NCBI RefSeq assembly: GCF_038006045.1
Contig: NZ_JBBOUK010000002.1
Span: 62,001 to 126,000, forward strand
From: Exiguobacterium sp. FSL W8-0210
Lineage (GTDB): Bacteria; Bacillota; Bacilli; Exiguobacteriales; Exiguobacteriaceae
Reading direction: 5' to 3'
DNA: 64,000 nt
Part shown: in pieces, positions 1 to 8,023 of the stretch
Position numbering within the stretch: position 1 is the first letter of the stretch
Layout of the letters: each line of letters begins with the position of its first letter
Translations under genes and position numbers: made by a program
The notes under the pieces: model-generated
Databases searched by the model: none
Seen by the model: the letters and a program-made list of their open reading frames with translations, nothing else
What the model was told of the DNA's origin: nothing

Positions 1-425
1 GCAAAAAGAAAGCATCCGAACGATGAACTGATTCACGTATCACGCCGCAGACTAGTTCACCAGTAATAAATGCTTTATGAATACGTATCTACTTATGAAA
101 TATCACGAACCAATGATAATAGGAATAGGATTTGATGACCGTAGCAGCATATCGCTAAGGACAGTCCTTCCAATCATATATCGGCGTGTCCCTCACGTGT
201 GACCGGATGAGCGGGATATACGCAGAAATGGTTCGGCGAGAGTCGCCTAAAACTCGCCCACAGGTCACATGTTCGTTGAGGGTCAGCGAAAAACCCTAGA
301 CAGATGTCCGGTACCGGACGTCAGAGTTCGTGGGAGAACGTGCTCCAAACCCACCGCCCTTCTCGACTTCGACTGTCCTTAAGGATGTGCTGCTGCGCAT
401 CGATCTCAAGGAAGGAGTGTACGTT
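1..425. other. Intergenic leader of the conjugation operon with hairpins
   Basis: No convincing gene is seen here. The stretch holds three short inverted repeats: GGCGA-GAG-TCGCC at 235-247, AGGGT...ACCCT around 278-297, and the perfect 14-bp palindrome GTCCGGTACCGGAC at 306-319. They lie directly upstream of the first small gene of the transfer operon, so a promoter or regulator-binding role is plausible, but this is inference. Open frames crossing 304-552 lack ribosome sites and overlap the better small gene at 426. Confidence 0.4.
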
Positions 426-614
426 ATGCCGACACGTGAACAGAAGCAGAACAAGACCTTTGCTGAGAAGTTGCTCCGGATCCAAGGGAAAGACTATGAA
501 GAGTGGCTCGACGCCCAGCATCAGCTCGTCATCCAAGAGAATCAAGAACTGATCTTGGAAGCACTCGACTCGAAACTGAACTTCACATCACCTGCAGCCA
601 CTTCACGGGATTGA
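426..614 (+). CDS. Small hypothetical protein, first gene of the transfer operon
   Basis: This is a 62-residue, charged, mostly helical protein that I do not recognise. I chose the ATG at 426 because a strong ribosome site (GGAAGGAG) ends 8 bases upstream. The longer frame from 330 has no such site. It is rich in Lys, Glu and Gln with no membrane segment or signal peptide. It lies 14 bases upstream of the pilin-like gene on the same strand and is probably co-transcribed with the secretion genes. A regulatory or accessory role in conjugation is only a guess from position. Confidence 0.6.
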   Translation: MPTREQKQNKTFAEKLLRIQGKDYEEWLDAQHQLVIQENQELILEALDSKLNFTSPAATSRD

Positions 615-628
615 GAGGAGGAAAACAG

Positions 629-853
629 ATGGGATTGAATGAGACAGGGCTTAGTTTATTAAATTTCTTTCAAGGACTCGCCGTCATTTCGGCAGCGATT
701 GCTTTCGTAGTTGCTGGTTATTACTTCATTTTCGGGGGAGATCGTGGACGATCGAAGGCAGTCGGTTGGCTCATCGGTGGTGCCGTTGGTCTGATCATCA
801 TCACGGGCGCCGTCACGCTGGCTGAAATGGTCAATGACAACATCAAATTCTAA
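629..853 (+). CDS. Small two-helix membrane protein, VirB2/pilin-like
   Basis: This 74-residue protein has two hydrophobic helices, roughly residues 13-33 (FFQGLAVISAAIAFVVAGYY) and 46-65 (AVGWLIGGAVGLIIITGAV), joined by a short basic, glycine-rich loop (GGDRGRSK). That size and topology match the VirB2/TrbC-type pilin subunits or their Gram-positive analogues, which form the extracellular or trans-wall part of a type IV secretion channel. The ribosome site GAGAGGAGG lies 8 bases before the ATG. It is followed by the coupling protein and other secretion genes, which supports the call. No classical signal peptidase site is obvious, so pilin remains a topology-based inference. Confidence 0.6.
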   Translation: MGLNETGLSLLNFFQGLAVISAAIAFVVAGYYFIFGGDRGRSKAVGWLIGGAVGLIIITGAVTLAEMVNDNIKF

Positions 854-945
854 TTGAACAAGTGATCGCACAGACCGTCATTCCAAACTGGATGGCTTTT
901 TTTATTACCTTCGTTACGATGTCTCGCTTCAAAGGAGGAGAATAT

Positions 946-2037
946 ATGCTCTTCGTCCGTTTCACGGATGTACCAAAAGACGCCTTTCCGAACTATGAGC
1001 GTCTCCCTTATGAGGAGGCACTTTTATTATCGACGCAAGTCCATCAAGAAGCCCAGCAAGCGAACGAACGCTTCTCGAGTGAGTTCCGGATTTTTGATGA
1101 TGCTGACCAACTCGTCTACAAAGGAATGTTCCAGTTTGGTGATCCAATCTATCCGAATCTTTATCTGCAGCTGAAGGATCGGATCCCGCGCATTCGGATC
1201 CGAAAGGAGGATGCGACGAAGAAGATCCTATTACTCGAAAACCTAGAACGTTTGACGCCGAAATCCTACAAGACGATGACGACGTCAGTGATTCAGCAAC
1301 AGCCAAATGCGACACACGTCTCCCGCTTACGTCGCGGGCAACGTCGTCTTGTCTACGGAGTCAGCGGTGTCAGCCTCTTGCTCCTCGGTGCGTTGTCCGT
1401 TGTCCAACTCGTTCAGCCGGATCCACCGAGCGGCGTCCAAACGGAAACGTCAGATTGGCAACCGTTGTATGAAGCAGCGTTGACGGGAGAGACGGGTCCA
1501 CTCGTCGAACGACTCGAAAAACGAAAGTCGTTGAACGATGAACAACAGCAATTCCTGATTACACAGTATGTCGAAGAACAGGACTACGACCAAGCGGTCT
1601 CCGTGACGAAGGATCCAATCGATGTCGAGACGATTATCACGCAGTCGAAACGATTCGCGACCAATCGTCAGGATACGCTGCAAGCCTTCCAAGCCGTTTA
1701 TCCGACGGACGAAGGAACGTTCGATCTTGCTATCTTGCAGAAAGACTATAAACGTGCCGTCTCGCTTACGGGCGTCGAGATGACGACAGCTCGTCAGGAA
1801 GCCAAAACACGCGCTTACATCGCATTGAAAGATGTGACGAAGGCACAAGAGAGTGTTAAGACGGTCCATGACGAAGAATTGAAGAAGCAAGTCGCAACAC
1901 TCGTCCAGCTGGATGACGAGATTCAAGCACTCGAGGATCAAAAGCGCCAGTTATCAGAGAAAAAAGATAAGGAAGAACTCGAAAAGCTCGATGCGTCGCT
2001 CGAAGCGAAGCAAAGACAAGCGTCTTCACTTCTTTAA
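946..2037 (+). CDS. Type IV secretion membrane protein with single TM and helical C-terminal part
   Basis: The protein has 363 residues from the ATG at 946, which is preceded by AAAGGAGGAG. Residues 1 to about 125 form a soluble domain. A short basic linker leads to one membrane segment near residues 142-163 (VYGVSGVSLLLLGALSVVQL). The remainder is helical and ends in a Lys/Glu/Gln-rich coiled coil at about 320-363. A soluble domain, then one TM, then a helical C-terminal domain recalls EssB/YukC-like scaffold proteins and some Gram-positive conjugation proteins, but I see no diagnostic motif. It sits between the pilin-like gene and the coupling ATPase, so a scaffold role in the transfer channel is the reasonable inference. 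Confidence 0.6.
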   Translation: MLFVRFTDVPKDAFPNYERLPYEEALLLSTQVHQEAQQANERFSSEFRIFDDADQLVYKGMFQFGDPIYPNLYLQLKDRIPRIRIRKEDATKKILLLENLERLTPKSYKTMTTSVIQQQPNATHVSRLRRGQRRLVYGVSGVSLLLLGALSVVQLVQPDPPSGVQTETSDWQPLYEAALTGETGPLVERLEKRKSLNDEQQQFLITQYVEEQDYDQAVSVTKDPIDVETIITQSKRFATNRQDTLQAFQAVYPTDEGTFDLAILQKDYKRAVSLTGVEMTTARQEAKTRAYIALKDVTKAQESVKTVHDEELKKQVATLVQLDDEIQALEDQKRQLSEKKDKEELEKLDASLEAKQRQASSLL

Positions 2038-2059
2038 TGAAAGTGTGGTGACTGAAATA

Positions 2060-4429
2060 ATGATGAACTTCTCACTTCGTTCTCTTGTTACATCCGCTTG
2101 GCTGTGGCGATGTCTTGTCTTTTTGATCGCTTTACCCATTATATTGTTCTTAGTACTCAACGTGGCGTTTCAGTTCCTGCAGCAGACAGTCCAAAACCTC
2201 TTCCAGGATGGGAAGTTAACGACCGGATCCCCGCTACAATACGATCCGAATTGGTGGACGACGCTGGCTTGGTCGACCTCCTTCGCTCTCGCTTTGTTCG
2301 GAGTCTGCTTCCTACTCGGAGGGTTTCTCTTATTGAAGTATTGGCTCAACTTCCGCGATCTCAAGGCAGCTCAAAAGGGCAGTGCCCGCTTCACGACGTT
2401 CCAAGAGCTGAAACAGCATTATCGGGACGTGCCGGATCGTAAGGAGTCTTATAGTGGATCTGGCGGTGTTCCGGTCGGGCGCTATCGTGATCGCCTCTAC
2501 ATCGACGATAGTGCCGTCAACAATCTCGTCATCGGGACGACCCGTTCCGGGAAGGGCGAGACGTTCGTCTTCTCGACGATCGATCTCTACAGTCGTGCCG
2601 AACGCCAAGCGAGCCTGATCATCAATGATCCGAAGGGTGAACTATTCGCCGCCTCCAAAGAGACACTCGAAGCACGCGGCTATCAGGTCGAGGTCCTGAA
2701 CCTGATGAACCCGTCGCAATCGATGTCCTATAACCTGTTGCAGCTGACGATCGACGCCTATTTGGACGAAAACTACTCTCTCGCCCAACAATATTCCCGT
2801 TCGGTCGCCTACATGCTTTACCATGACCCGAAGGCAAAGGATCCGTTCTGGAGCAACTCCTCGACAGACCTCTGTACCGCCCTGATTCTCGGATTATGCG
2901 AACAAGCAAAACATGAACCGGAGAAGATCACGATGTATAACGTCGCTTTGATGTTATCCGATCTCGGATCGCGGATGGTCACGGATGACATGGGACAGGA
3001 ACAATCGGCACTCGACGCCTTCTTCGCATCGTTTCCGGAGAATCACCCGGCACGTATGCAATACGCGACGCTTCACTTCTCCAGTGGTCAGACGCGCGCG
3101 AGTATCCTCGCCAATACGAATGCCAAGCTTGGGATCTTTACGCTTGATGCGACGGCACGTTTAACAGCACAGAACTCACTCGAGATGAAACTGATCGGTT
3201 TCAACCGTTGGATTCGCGGACGTGCGCTTCCCTTGTCACGGTTGACGTTCTACTTTCCAAGTGGGAAACAACTCGCCTTGACGACGGACGACGACGGGAG
3301 TTTTGTACTCCATCACGAAGAAAACCTCGAAGTGGATACCGATATCACCGTAGAAAGTGAAGGACAGCAGTACACTGTGTCACTCTCAGGTTGGAGAGAC
3401 GAGACGGACGGTGTCTTCGACTGGACAACGGATGCCCCGTTCGACATACGGGAGATTCGTCAGCATCCGTGCCCCGTCGCCGTGTTCCTGATCGTTCCGG
3501 ATTACGATCCGACGCTAAACGTCATCGCCTCGCTGTACGTCAAACAAGTCTATACCTCCCTCGCTCGCGTCGCCTCGCAAGCGACGAGCGGACGTTGTGA
3601 ACGCCAGGTCATCTTCCTGCTCGACGAATTTGGGAACATGCCAGCGATCGAAGGGATGGCGAACATCATTACCGTCTGTCTCGGTCGGAACATCCGCTTC
3701 AACCTCGTCATCCAGTCCTATGCCCAACTCGAGAACTTTTACGGAGAGGATTGGAAAACAATTGACGGAAACTGCGGGAACACCCACTACCTACTGACAG
3801 CAGATGAGTCGACGGCAGAATTGATTTCGAAGAAGCTCGGGGAGCAGACGATCGTCACGAAGTCTCGTTCGGGACAGACGTTCTCGCTCTCAAAGTCGAA
3901 GACGGAGAGTGTCGATGGTCGGCGCTTGCTGACGGCAACCGAAGTGATGGGACTGAAGGAAGGCGAGATGTTGATCATCCGCGTCATCAAGCGGCAAGAC
4001 AAACAACAGAAACGAATCCAGTCCTATCCCCTCTTCCTGACCGGACGGACGGCAATGAAATACCGCTATGAATACTTGGCAGACGACTTTAACACGGATC
4101 GTTCCATCAATGATCTCGTCATTCCCTGCGCGCATGCCCATCTCGACCTGAATACGCTTCGTATCCCGTTCCATCTCGGCGCCTCAGTTGCATCGAAAAC
4201 GGTTGAGACGGATAAGGAGACGCTTGACGCAACAGAATGGCGCGTTTGTGATGTTCTGCAGCCGAAAATCCTACGCTCGATCTTCGAGACGACAGAATAC
4301 GATACGTTACCGATTGATCTGTTCGAACAAGGCATCCTAGATAAGACAATACCTGTGACCGACAACCAGCGCCATTTCTTGAAGACGATCATCAGCAAAC
4401 GACTCGAGAAACTTCGTCATGGCGTCTAA
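2060..4429 (+). CDS. VirD4/TraG-family type IV coupling protein
   Basis: This 789-residue ATPase would bring the relaxase-DNA complex to the secretion channel at the inner face of the membrane. Two N-terminal membrane segments (about 15-40 and 70-95) are followed by Walker A (GTTRSGKGET, near 157), the DPKGELF motif, and Walker B with LLDEFGNMP near 518, all typical of VirD4/TraG/TcpA. Between the two ATPase halves, about residues 377-463, lies an extra Thr/Asp-rich, beta-looking segment that standard coupling proteins lack. The start at 2060 is favoured over the frame's earlier ATG, which overlaps the preceding gene; the ribosome site is weak. Family assignment is secure. Confidence 0.93.
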   Translation: MMNFSLRSLVTSAWLWRCLVFLIALPIILFLVLNVAFQFLQQTVQNLFQDGKLTTGSPLQYDPNWWTTLAWSTSFALALFGVCFLLGGFLLLKYWLNFRDLKAAQKGSARFTTFQELKQHYRDVPDRKESYSGSGGVPVGRYRDRLYIDDSAVNNLVIGTTRSGKGETFVFSTIDLYSRAERQASLIINDPKGELFAASKETLEARGYQVEVLNLMNPSQSMSYNLLQLTIDAYLDENYSLAQQYSRSVAYMLYHDPKAKDPFWSNSSTDLCTALILGLCEQAKHEPEKITMYNVALMLSDLGSRMVTDDMGQEQSALDAFFASFPENHPARMQYATLHFSSGQTRASILANTNAKLGIFTLDATARLTAQNSLEMKLIGFNRWIRGRALPLSRLTFYFPSGKQLALTTDDDGSFVLHHEENLEVDTDITVESEGQQYTVSLSGWRDETDGVFDWTTDAPFDIREIRQHPCPVAVFLIVPDYDPTLNVIASLYVKQVYTSLARVASQATSGRCERQVIFLLDEFGNMPAIEGMANIITVCLGRNIRFNLVIQSYAQLENFYGEDWKTIDGNCGNTHYLLTADESTAELISKKLGEQTIVTKSRSGQTFSLSKSKTESVDGRRLLTATEVMGLKEGEMLIIRVIKRQDKQQKRIQSYPLFLTGRTAMKYRYEYLADDFNTDRSINDLVIPCAHAHLDLNTLRIPFHLGASVASKTVETDKETLDATEWRVCDVLQPKILRSIFETTEYDTLPIDLFEQGILDKTIPVTDNQRHFLKTIISKRLEKLRHGV

Positions 4430-4441
4430 GGAGGGCATCAA

Positions 4442-4693
4442 ATGACAGAACTGACACGCACCGAACGCGTTCAGCGTGAACTCCGCGTCATCGCAACCAT
4501 CATCAAGGAGAATAAAAAGCGTCTCCGCCGCGGTGAAGTTTTGAATATCCAGACCCGGGACGGCTTTCTCGTCGTATTTGAGGAAGAAGACCCAGACTCA
4601 GGCGACCGAAAAACTGTTACGCTTATAGACACATTCGATTTCCGGGTTCACGTCAGTAATGGCGATTTAACGGATCCGGAACAGGTTTTATAA
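4442..4693 (+). CDS. Small hypothetical protein in transfer operon
   Basis: This 83-residue soluble protein starts 12 bases after the coupling-protein stop, with ribosome site AGGAGGGC. The N-terminal half is basic (TERVQRELRVIATIIKENKK) and probably helical. The C-terminal half alternates hydrophobic and charged residues, as in a small beta-sheet domain (GFLVVFEEED, KTVTLIDTFDFRV). I do not recognise a family. Its place and same-strand spacing indicate co-transcription with the secretion genes. Confidence 0.65.
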   Translation: MTELTRTERVQRELRVIATIIKENKKRLRRGEVLNIQTRDGFLVVFEEEDPDSGDRKTVTLIDTFDFRVHVSNGDLTDPEQVL

Positions 4694-4712
4694 ATGGAAA
4701 AGGGGTGGAGGC

Positions 4713-5129
4713 ATGCAAGCGAAACGAGTACTCTCCGGACTATTGATTTCCTCTGCGTTACTTTTGGTCGGTTGTAGTGAAAATAGTGAAGAAAAGTCTC
4801 TTAAACAAGTTTCTGTAAAAGAAATTGATCAACTAAAAGATAGTGATCAAAGCAATTTCTTACTTGTTGATAGCGACAGTAAAGCAGAATTTGAGCCTTA
4901 TGTAGATAAAGTGAAGGACATCGCTGAGAAAGAAGATGTACAAGTAAACTTGTTTAATCCTTTTCAACCTAACGGAAAAGATTTAGAAAATCGTGCTACA
5001 GATGAACATGGAGAATTAAAGGGTGGTCGTCTGTACAAACTAGAGAATGGTAAATTAGTTCGTTCTCTCGACCTTACTACGTTAGATGACAAGGCAATCG
5101 AAGATGAAGTAGCCTCTTTTATTAATTAA
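4713..5129 (+). CDS. Lipoprotein with thioredoxin-like fold lacking CXXC; possible exclusion protein
   Basis: This 138-residue protein has a lipoprotein signal peptide with lipobox LLVGC at about residues 17-21, so it should be anchored outside the membrane. The mature part (VKEIDQLKDSDQSNFLLVDS, then a beta-rich stretch ending GRLYKLENGKLVRSLDL) resembles a thioredoxin-like fold, but no CXXC redox pair is present. It is clearly more AT-rich than the genes around it and directly precedes the VirB6/TrbL-like gene. In IncP plasmids a small lipoprotein (TrbK) next to TrbL performs entry exclusion. By position this could be an analogue, but that is inference only. Confidence 0.6.
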   Translation: MQAKRVLSGLLISSALLLVGCSENSEEKSLKQVSVKEIDQLKDSDQSNFLLVDSDSKAEFEPYVDKVKDIAEKEDVQVNLFNPFQPNGKDLENRATDEHGELKGGRLYKLENGKLVRSLDLTTLDDKAIEDEVASFIN

Positions 5130-5155
5130 AAGCAGACAGAGAAGGGAGGACCATC

Positions 5156-7060
5156 ATGGCTAATGGAGATCTAGCATCCAAACTGGAGGAATTTCAAGAC
5201 TTACTGAGCATCAGTGATTTAGTGAGAGATGCGCTTCGTTCTATTGGTTGGCTTCTCGTTAGAGGTCTCTCCTTCATCATCGATGGTCTTGAACAGATTA
5301 CAAACGACATCCTCCTCATAAAATCATTCTTTAATAATCCTCAAGTGGTTGAATTCGTTCAGACGATTCAACCTTTTTTGTATGTCATTTTAGCCGGGAG
5401 CTTTTTATTCACCGGTTACTTGATGATTTTTCAGAAAAAATTTGATCGAGAAGGGTTTCTCATCAATCTGTTTATCACTTTGTTAGTTTTAGGGTTGTTA
5501 TCTCCGACAATGATAAAGACAAGTGAGTTCACAGACAAAGCCATTACAAGCATCAATCAAGATGGAGTATATGAAAATCGGGATCATACTCTATCACAAT
5601 CAGTGCTCCAAAAAAATGTACATGATTTAGTCGAATACGATAAAACTGCTTTCAAAGATACAAAAATTAAAATTCCAAACTCTATTCCAGCAAGCCAAAT
5701 CAAGAATATAGACATCAATGATGTATTTGATAGCGATGAGTATCGATTGAGTAAAGAAGGTGAAGATATTTCTCAGAACAAACTTGCTTGGAATGGGAAA
5801 GAAATGACCGAAACCGAGTTAGACCAGAGCGGTGTTGAATGGAACAACCAGTACTACTATCGCTATCATCCGAACTGGCTGACGATTCTTGTCACGCTTG
5901 GCGTGATGGGCTTCACTCTTTTCTCGATTGCCTACAAGCTGGCTCGACTTTCGTTCGAGCTGGCTTTTAATTATGTTCTAGCGATTTTAGTCGCTCCCGC
6001 TGATCTACACAGCGGACAAAAGACGAAGAAAGTCATTCAAAGCATCCTGAACACGTTCCTCGTTATCATCTTGATTTTCGTCTCGATCAAGCTCTATACG
6101 ATCGGGACGGCTTATCTTGCTGATACACTTGACGGTCTCGCCTATTTGATTGCGTTGATTGCTTTCTCCGCTGCCTTGATTGATGGACCAAACATGGTCG
6201 AACGTCTATTCGGGATTGATGCGGGTCTGAAACGCGGGTGGGGTGTCGCACTTGGGGCGTATGCTGTCGGGAAAGGTACTGCAAAAGTCGGAACTCACAT
6301 TGCTGGACAGACGATGAAGAGGACATCACGCCCTACTACTCCATCCGCCTCAGAAGCTGCCAGTACAAAATTACCGCCGAACCCACCACCTAATGGTGGT
6401 ACACCGACGGGTCGTCCGGATCGTTCGTCTAACAGTGTGCCAGTTCGTTCGCAAGCACAAGAGCGCGCTTCACGACCAACTGGACAAGAGAACCAACGTA
6501 TCGAATCGGCTGATTTATCAATGCATAACGCGAATCCGGAGAGTTCGACTGCAACAACATCAGAGCAGTCCACGTCACGTCGTCCGGACTCCGTCTTACC
6601 ACCAACATCTGCGACTACTTCGCCATCATCGCCAACATCTGTTGCACAACCGAAGATGCCTGATGAATCGATGAAAGAACAACCAACTACTTCACCTGAT
6701 GCGTTCAATACCTCTGAAACATCTGCCGCGTCGCAGACTATTTTATCGTCGGAGCAACCCATTGGATCACGTGCACCTCGTCCAACTTCTGTTCACTCAG
6801 GGTCAACATCTGACATGACATCTGAAGAGGCAACACCTACCGTCTCCTCTTCAGGAGCGAGCAATCCTTCGCCTTCTATCACTGAGTCGCAGGAGACATC
6901 ATCCGGAACACAGCGGCAACGAAAGTCGATCTATCAGACACTTGAAACGACGACACAAAAAGAACTCAAGCATGTCGAACAAACACAGACACGCGTGACG
7001 TCAGAATCGTCTCGCATGTACTCGACGGATGTTCCGCATCTAGACCCGAAAAAGGAGTGA
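5156..7060 (+). CDS. VirB6/TrbL-like polytopic channel protein with long Ser/Thr/Pro tail
   Basis: The protein has 634 residues. The N-terminal 380 contain about seven hydrophobic segments split by an extracytoplasmic Lys/Asp-rich loop (about residues 125-235), the layout of VirB6/TrbL proteins that build the inner-membrane channel. Residues 390-634 are a low-complexity Ser/Thr/Pro/Gln tail with no membrane segments. Base composition changes inside the gene: up to about 5840 it is AT-rich like the lipoprotein upstream, and from about 5860 it matches the GC-richer secretion genes. This suggests a recombinant, mosaic gene. Ribosome site GAAGGGAGG precedes the ATG. The operon position supports the call. 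Confidence 0.8.
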   Translation: MANGDLASKLEEFQDLLSISDLVRDALRSIGWLLVRGLSFIIDGLEQITNDILLIKSFFNNPQVVEFVQTIQPFLYVILAGSFLFTGYLMIFQKKFDREGFLINLFITLLVLGLLSPTMIKTSEFTDKAITSINQDGVYENRDHTLSQSVLQKNVHDLVEYDKTAFKDTKIKIPNSIPASQIKNIDINDVFDSDEYRLSKEGEDISQNKLAWNGKEMTETELDQSGVEWNNQYYYRYHPNWLTILVTLGVMGFTLFSIAYKLARLSFELAFNYVLAILVAPADLHSGQKTKKVIQSILNTFLVIILIFVSIKLYTIGTAYLADTLDGLAYLIALIAFSAALIDGPNMVERLFGIDAGLKRGWGVALGAYAVGKGTAKVGTHIAGQTMKRTSRPTTPSASEAASTKLPPNPPPNGGTPTGRPDRSSNSVPVRSQAQERASRPTGQENQRIESADLSMHNANPESSTATTSEQSTSRRPDSVLPPTSATTSPSSPTSVAQPKMPDESMKEQPTTSPDAFNTSETSAASQTILSSEQPIGSRAPRPTSVHSGSTSDMTSEEATPTVSSSGASNPSPSITESQETSSGTQRQRKSIYQTLETTTQKELKHVEQTQTRVTSESSRMYSTDVPHLDPKKE

Positions 7061-7064
7061 GGAT

Positions 7065-7376
7065 ATGCAACAGCGCCAATACCGGATTCCGAACGAAGTC
7101 ACGACCGAACTCAAGATCAACAAGATGCTCTACCTCTATGATTTACTATTCCTCGTCGCCTTGATCATCGTCCGTTTGATTGCCCTACCGTTCATCCCGG
7201 ACGTCTTGCATCTACCGTTCACGTGTTTCCTCGTCGGGTTTGGACTTTTCCTTGTCATCCGACCGACGACGAATCCGGAGAAACGGATGATTCACGTGCT
7301 CTATTACGCGCTGATCAAGAAGAAGGACACCTATATCGCGTTGACCGACCGGAATGAATCTTCGAAAGGAGCGTGA
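7065..7376 (+). CDS. VirB3-like membrane protein (DUF5592 type)
   Basis: This 103-residue protein has two adjacent hydrophobic helices at about residues 24-43 and 48-66 and a basic C-terminal tail. It begins QQRQYRIPNEVTTELKINK, which is typical of the DUF5592 proteins that sit just before the VirB4 genes in pSK41-like plasmids. Size and hairpin topology match VirB3/PrgI, which associates with the VirB4 ATPase in the membrane. It starts 4 bases after the VirB6-like stop and is followed within 4 bases by the next gene, so translation is probably coupled. Confidence 0.75.
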   Translation: MQQRQYRIPNEVTTELKINKMLYLYDLLFLVALIIVRLIALPFIPDVLHLPFTCFLVGFGLFLVIRPTTNPEKRMIHVLYYALIKKKDTYIALTDRNESSKGA

Positions 7377-7380
7377 TCAG

Positions 7381-8016
7381 ATGAGTTTATCGGAAGACAC
7401 ACGATCGAAGACGAATCTTACGACTAATATCAACTGGCTCGACGAGGTACAGTTGACGACACCGAAAGCACTCAAGGAGAAGCGCGTCCGAATCCCACCG
7501 TCTGTCGTCTCCCTCTTGCCAATCGTCGACTCCACAACGCTCGATGTTTTCGAGATGCAGGATGGGACGTTTTGCGACATCATTCAACTGACTTCAAAAG
7601 ATATTTATGGACTATCTGAGACGGAGAAGGATCATGACATCTTCTCCCTCACCTATCTTTTGCAGGCGTACATTTATCCATTGAAGGTGATCCCCCTCAA
7701 TACACCGCTCAACCTGGAGAAACAGAAACAACGGATCGAGCGACAGCTACGTCAAAATCAAAACGTCGCCTATCGCCCATTCCTTCAAAAGAAGAAACAG
7801 GAACTGATTTACCTTGAGGAGCATCGCACGAATCGCGATTATCTCCTCTTTTTTTATGCCCCGGACGAGGCGATGCTTCGGGAACGGAAGCATCAACTAA
7901 CGAAACTACTTCGACGCAGCAATCCGATGGTCGAACTGACGCTCGAACAGAAAATCCATATCCTGTTCCAACTACACAATCCGAATACCAAACCGACACA
8001 GGATGGAAAGGAGTGA
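7381..8016 (+). CDS. TrsD-like protein, N-terminal half of a split VirB4
   Basis: This 211-residue soluble protein starts at the ATG at 7381 after GAAAGGAG. It contains the N-terminal signature of VirB4/TraE-like secretion ATPases (FEMQDGTFCDIIQLTSKDI, later YLLFFYAPDE) but no Walker motifs. The ATPase half is the next gene, which begins 7 bases downstream. Staphylococcal pSK41/pGO1 plasmids split this function the same way into TrsD and TrsE. The product is expected to dock with the ATPase at the membrane. Confidence 0.78.
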   Translation: MSLSEDTRSKTNLTTNINWLDEVQLTTPKALKEKRVRIPPSVVSLLPIVDSTTLDVFEMQDGTFCDIIQLTSKDIYGLSETEKDHDIFSLTYLLQAYIYPLKVIPLNTPLNLEKQKQRIERQLRQNQNVAYRPFLQKKKQELIYLEEHRTNRDYLLFFYAPDEAMLRERKHQLTKLLRRSNPMVELTLEQKIHILFQLHNPNTKPTQDGKE

Positions 8017-8023
8017 TGATGGC

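Noticed and set aside
4713-5129. Functional thioredoxin
   Set aside because: The fold pattern is suggestive, but there is no CXXC pair, so a redox role is unlikely.
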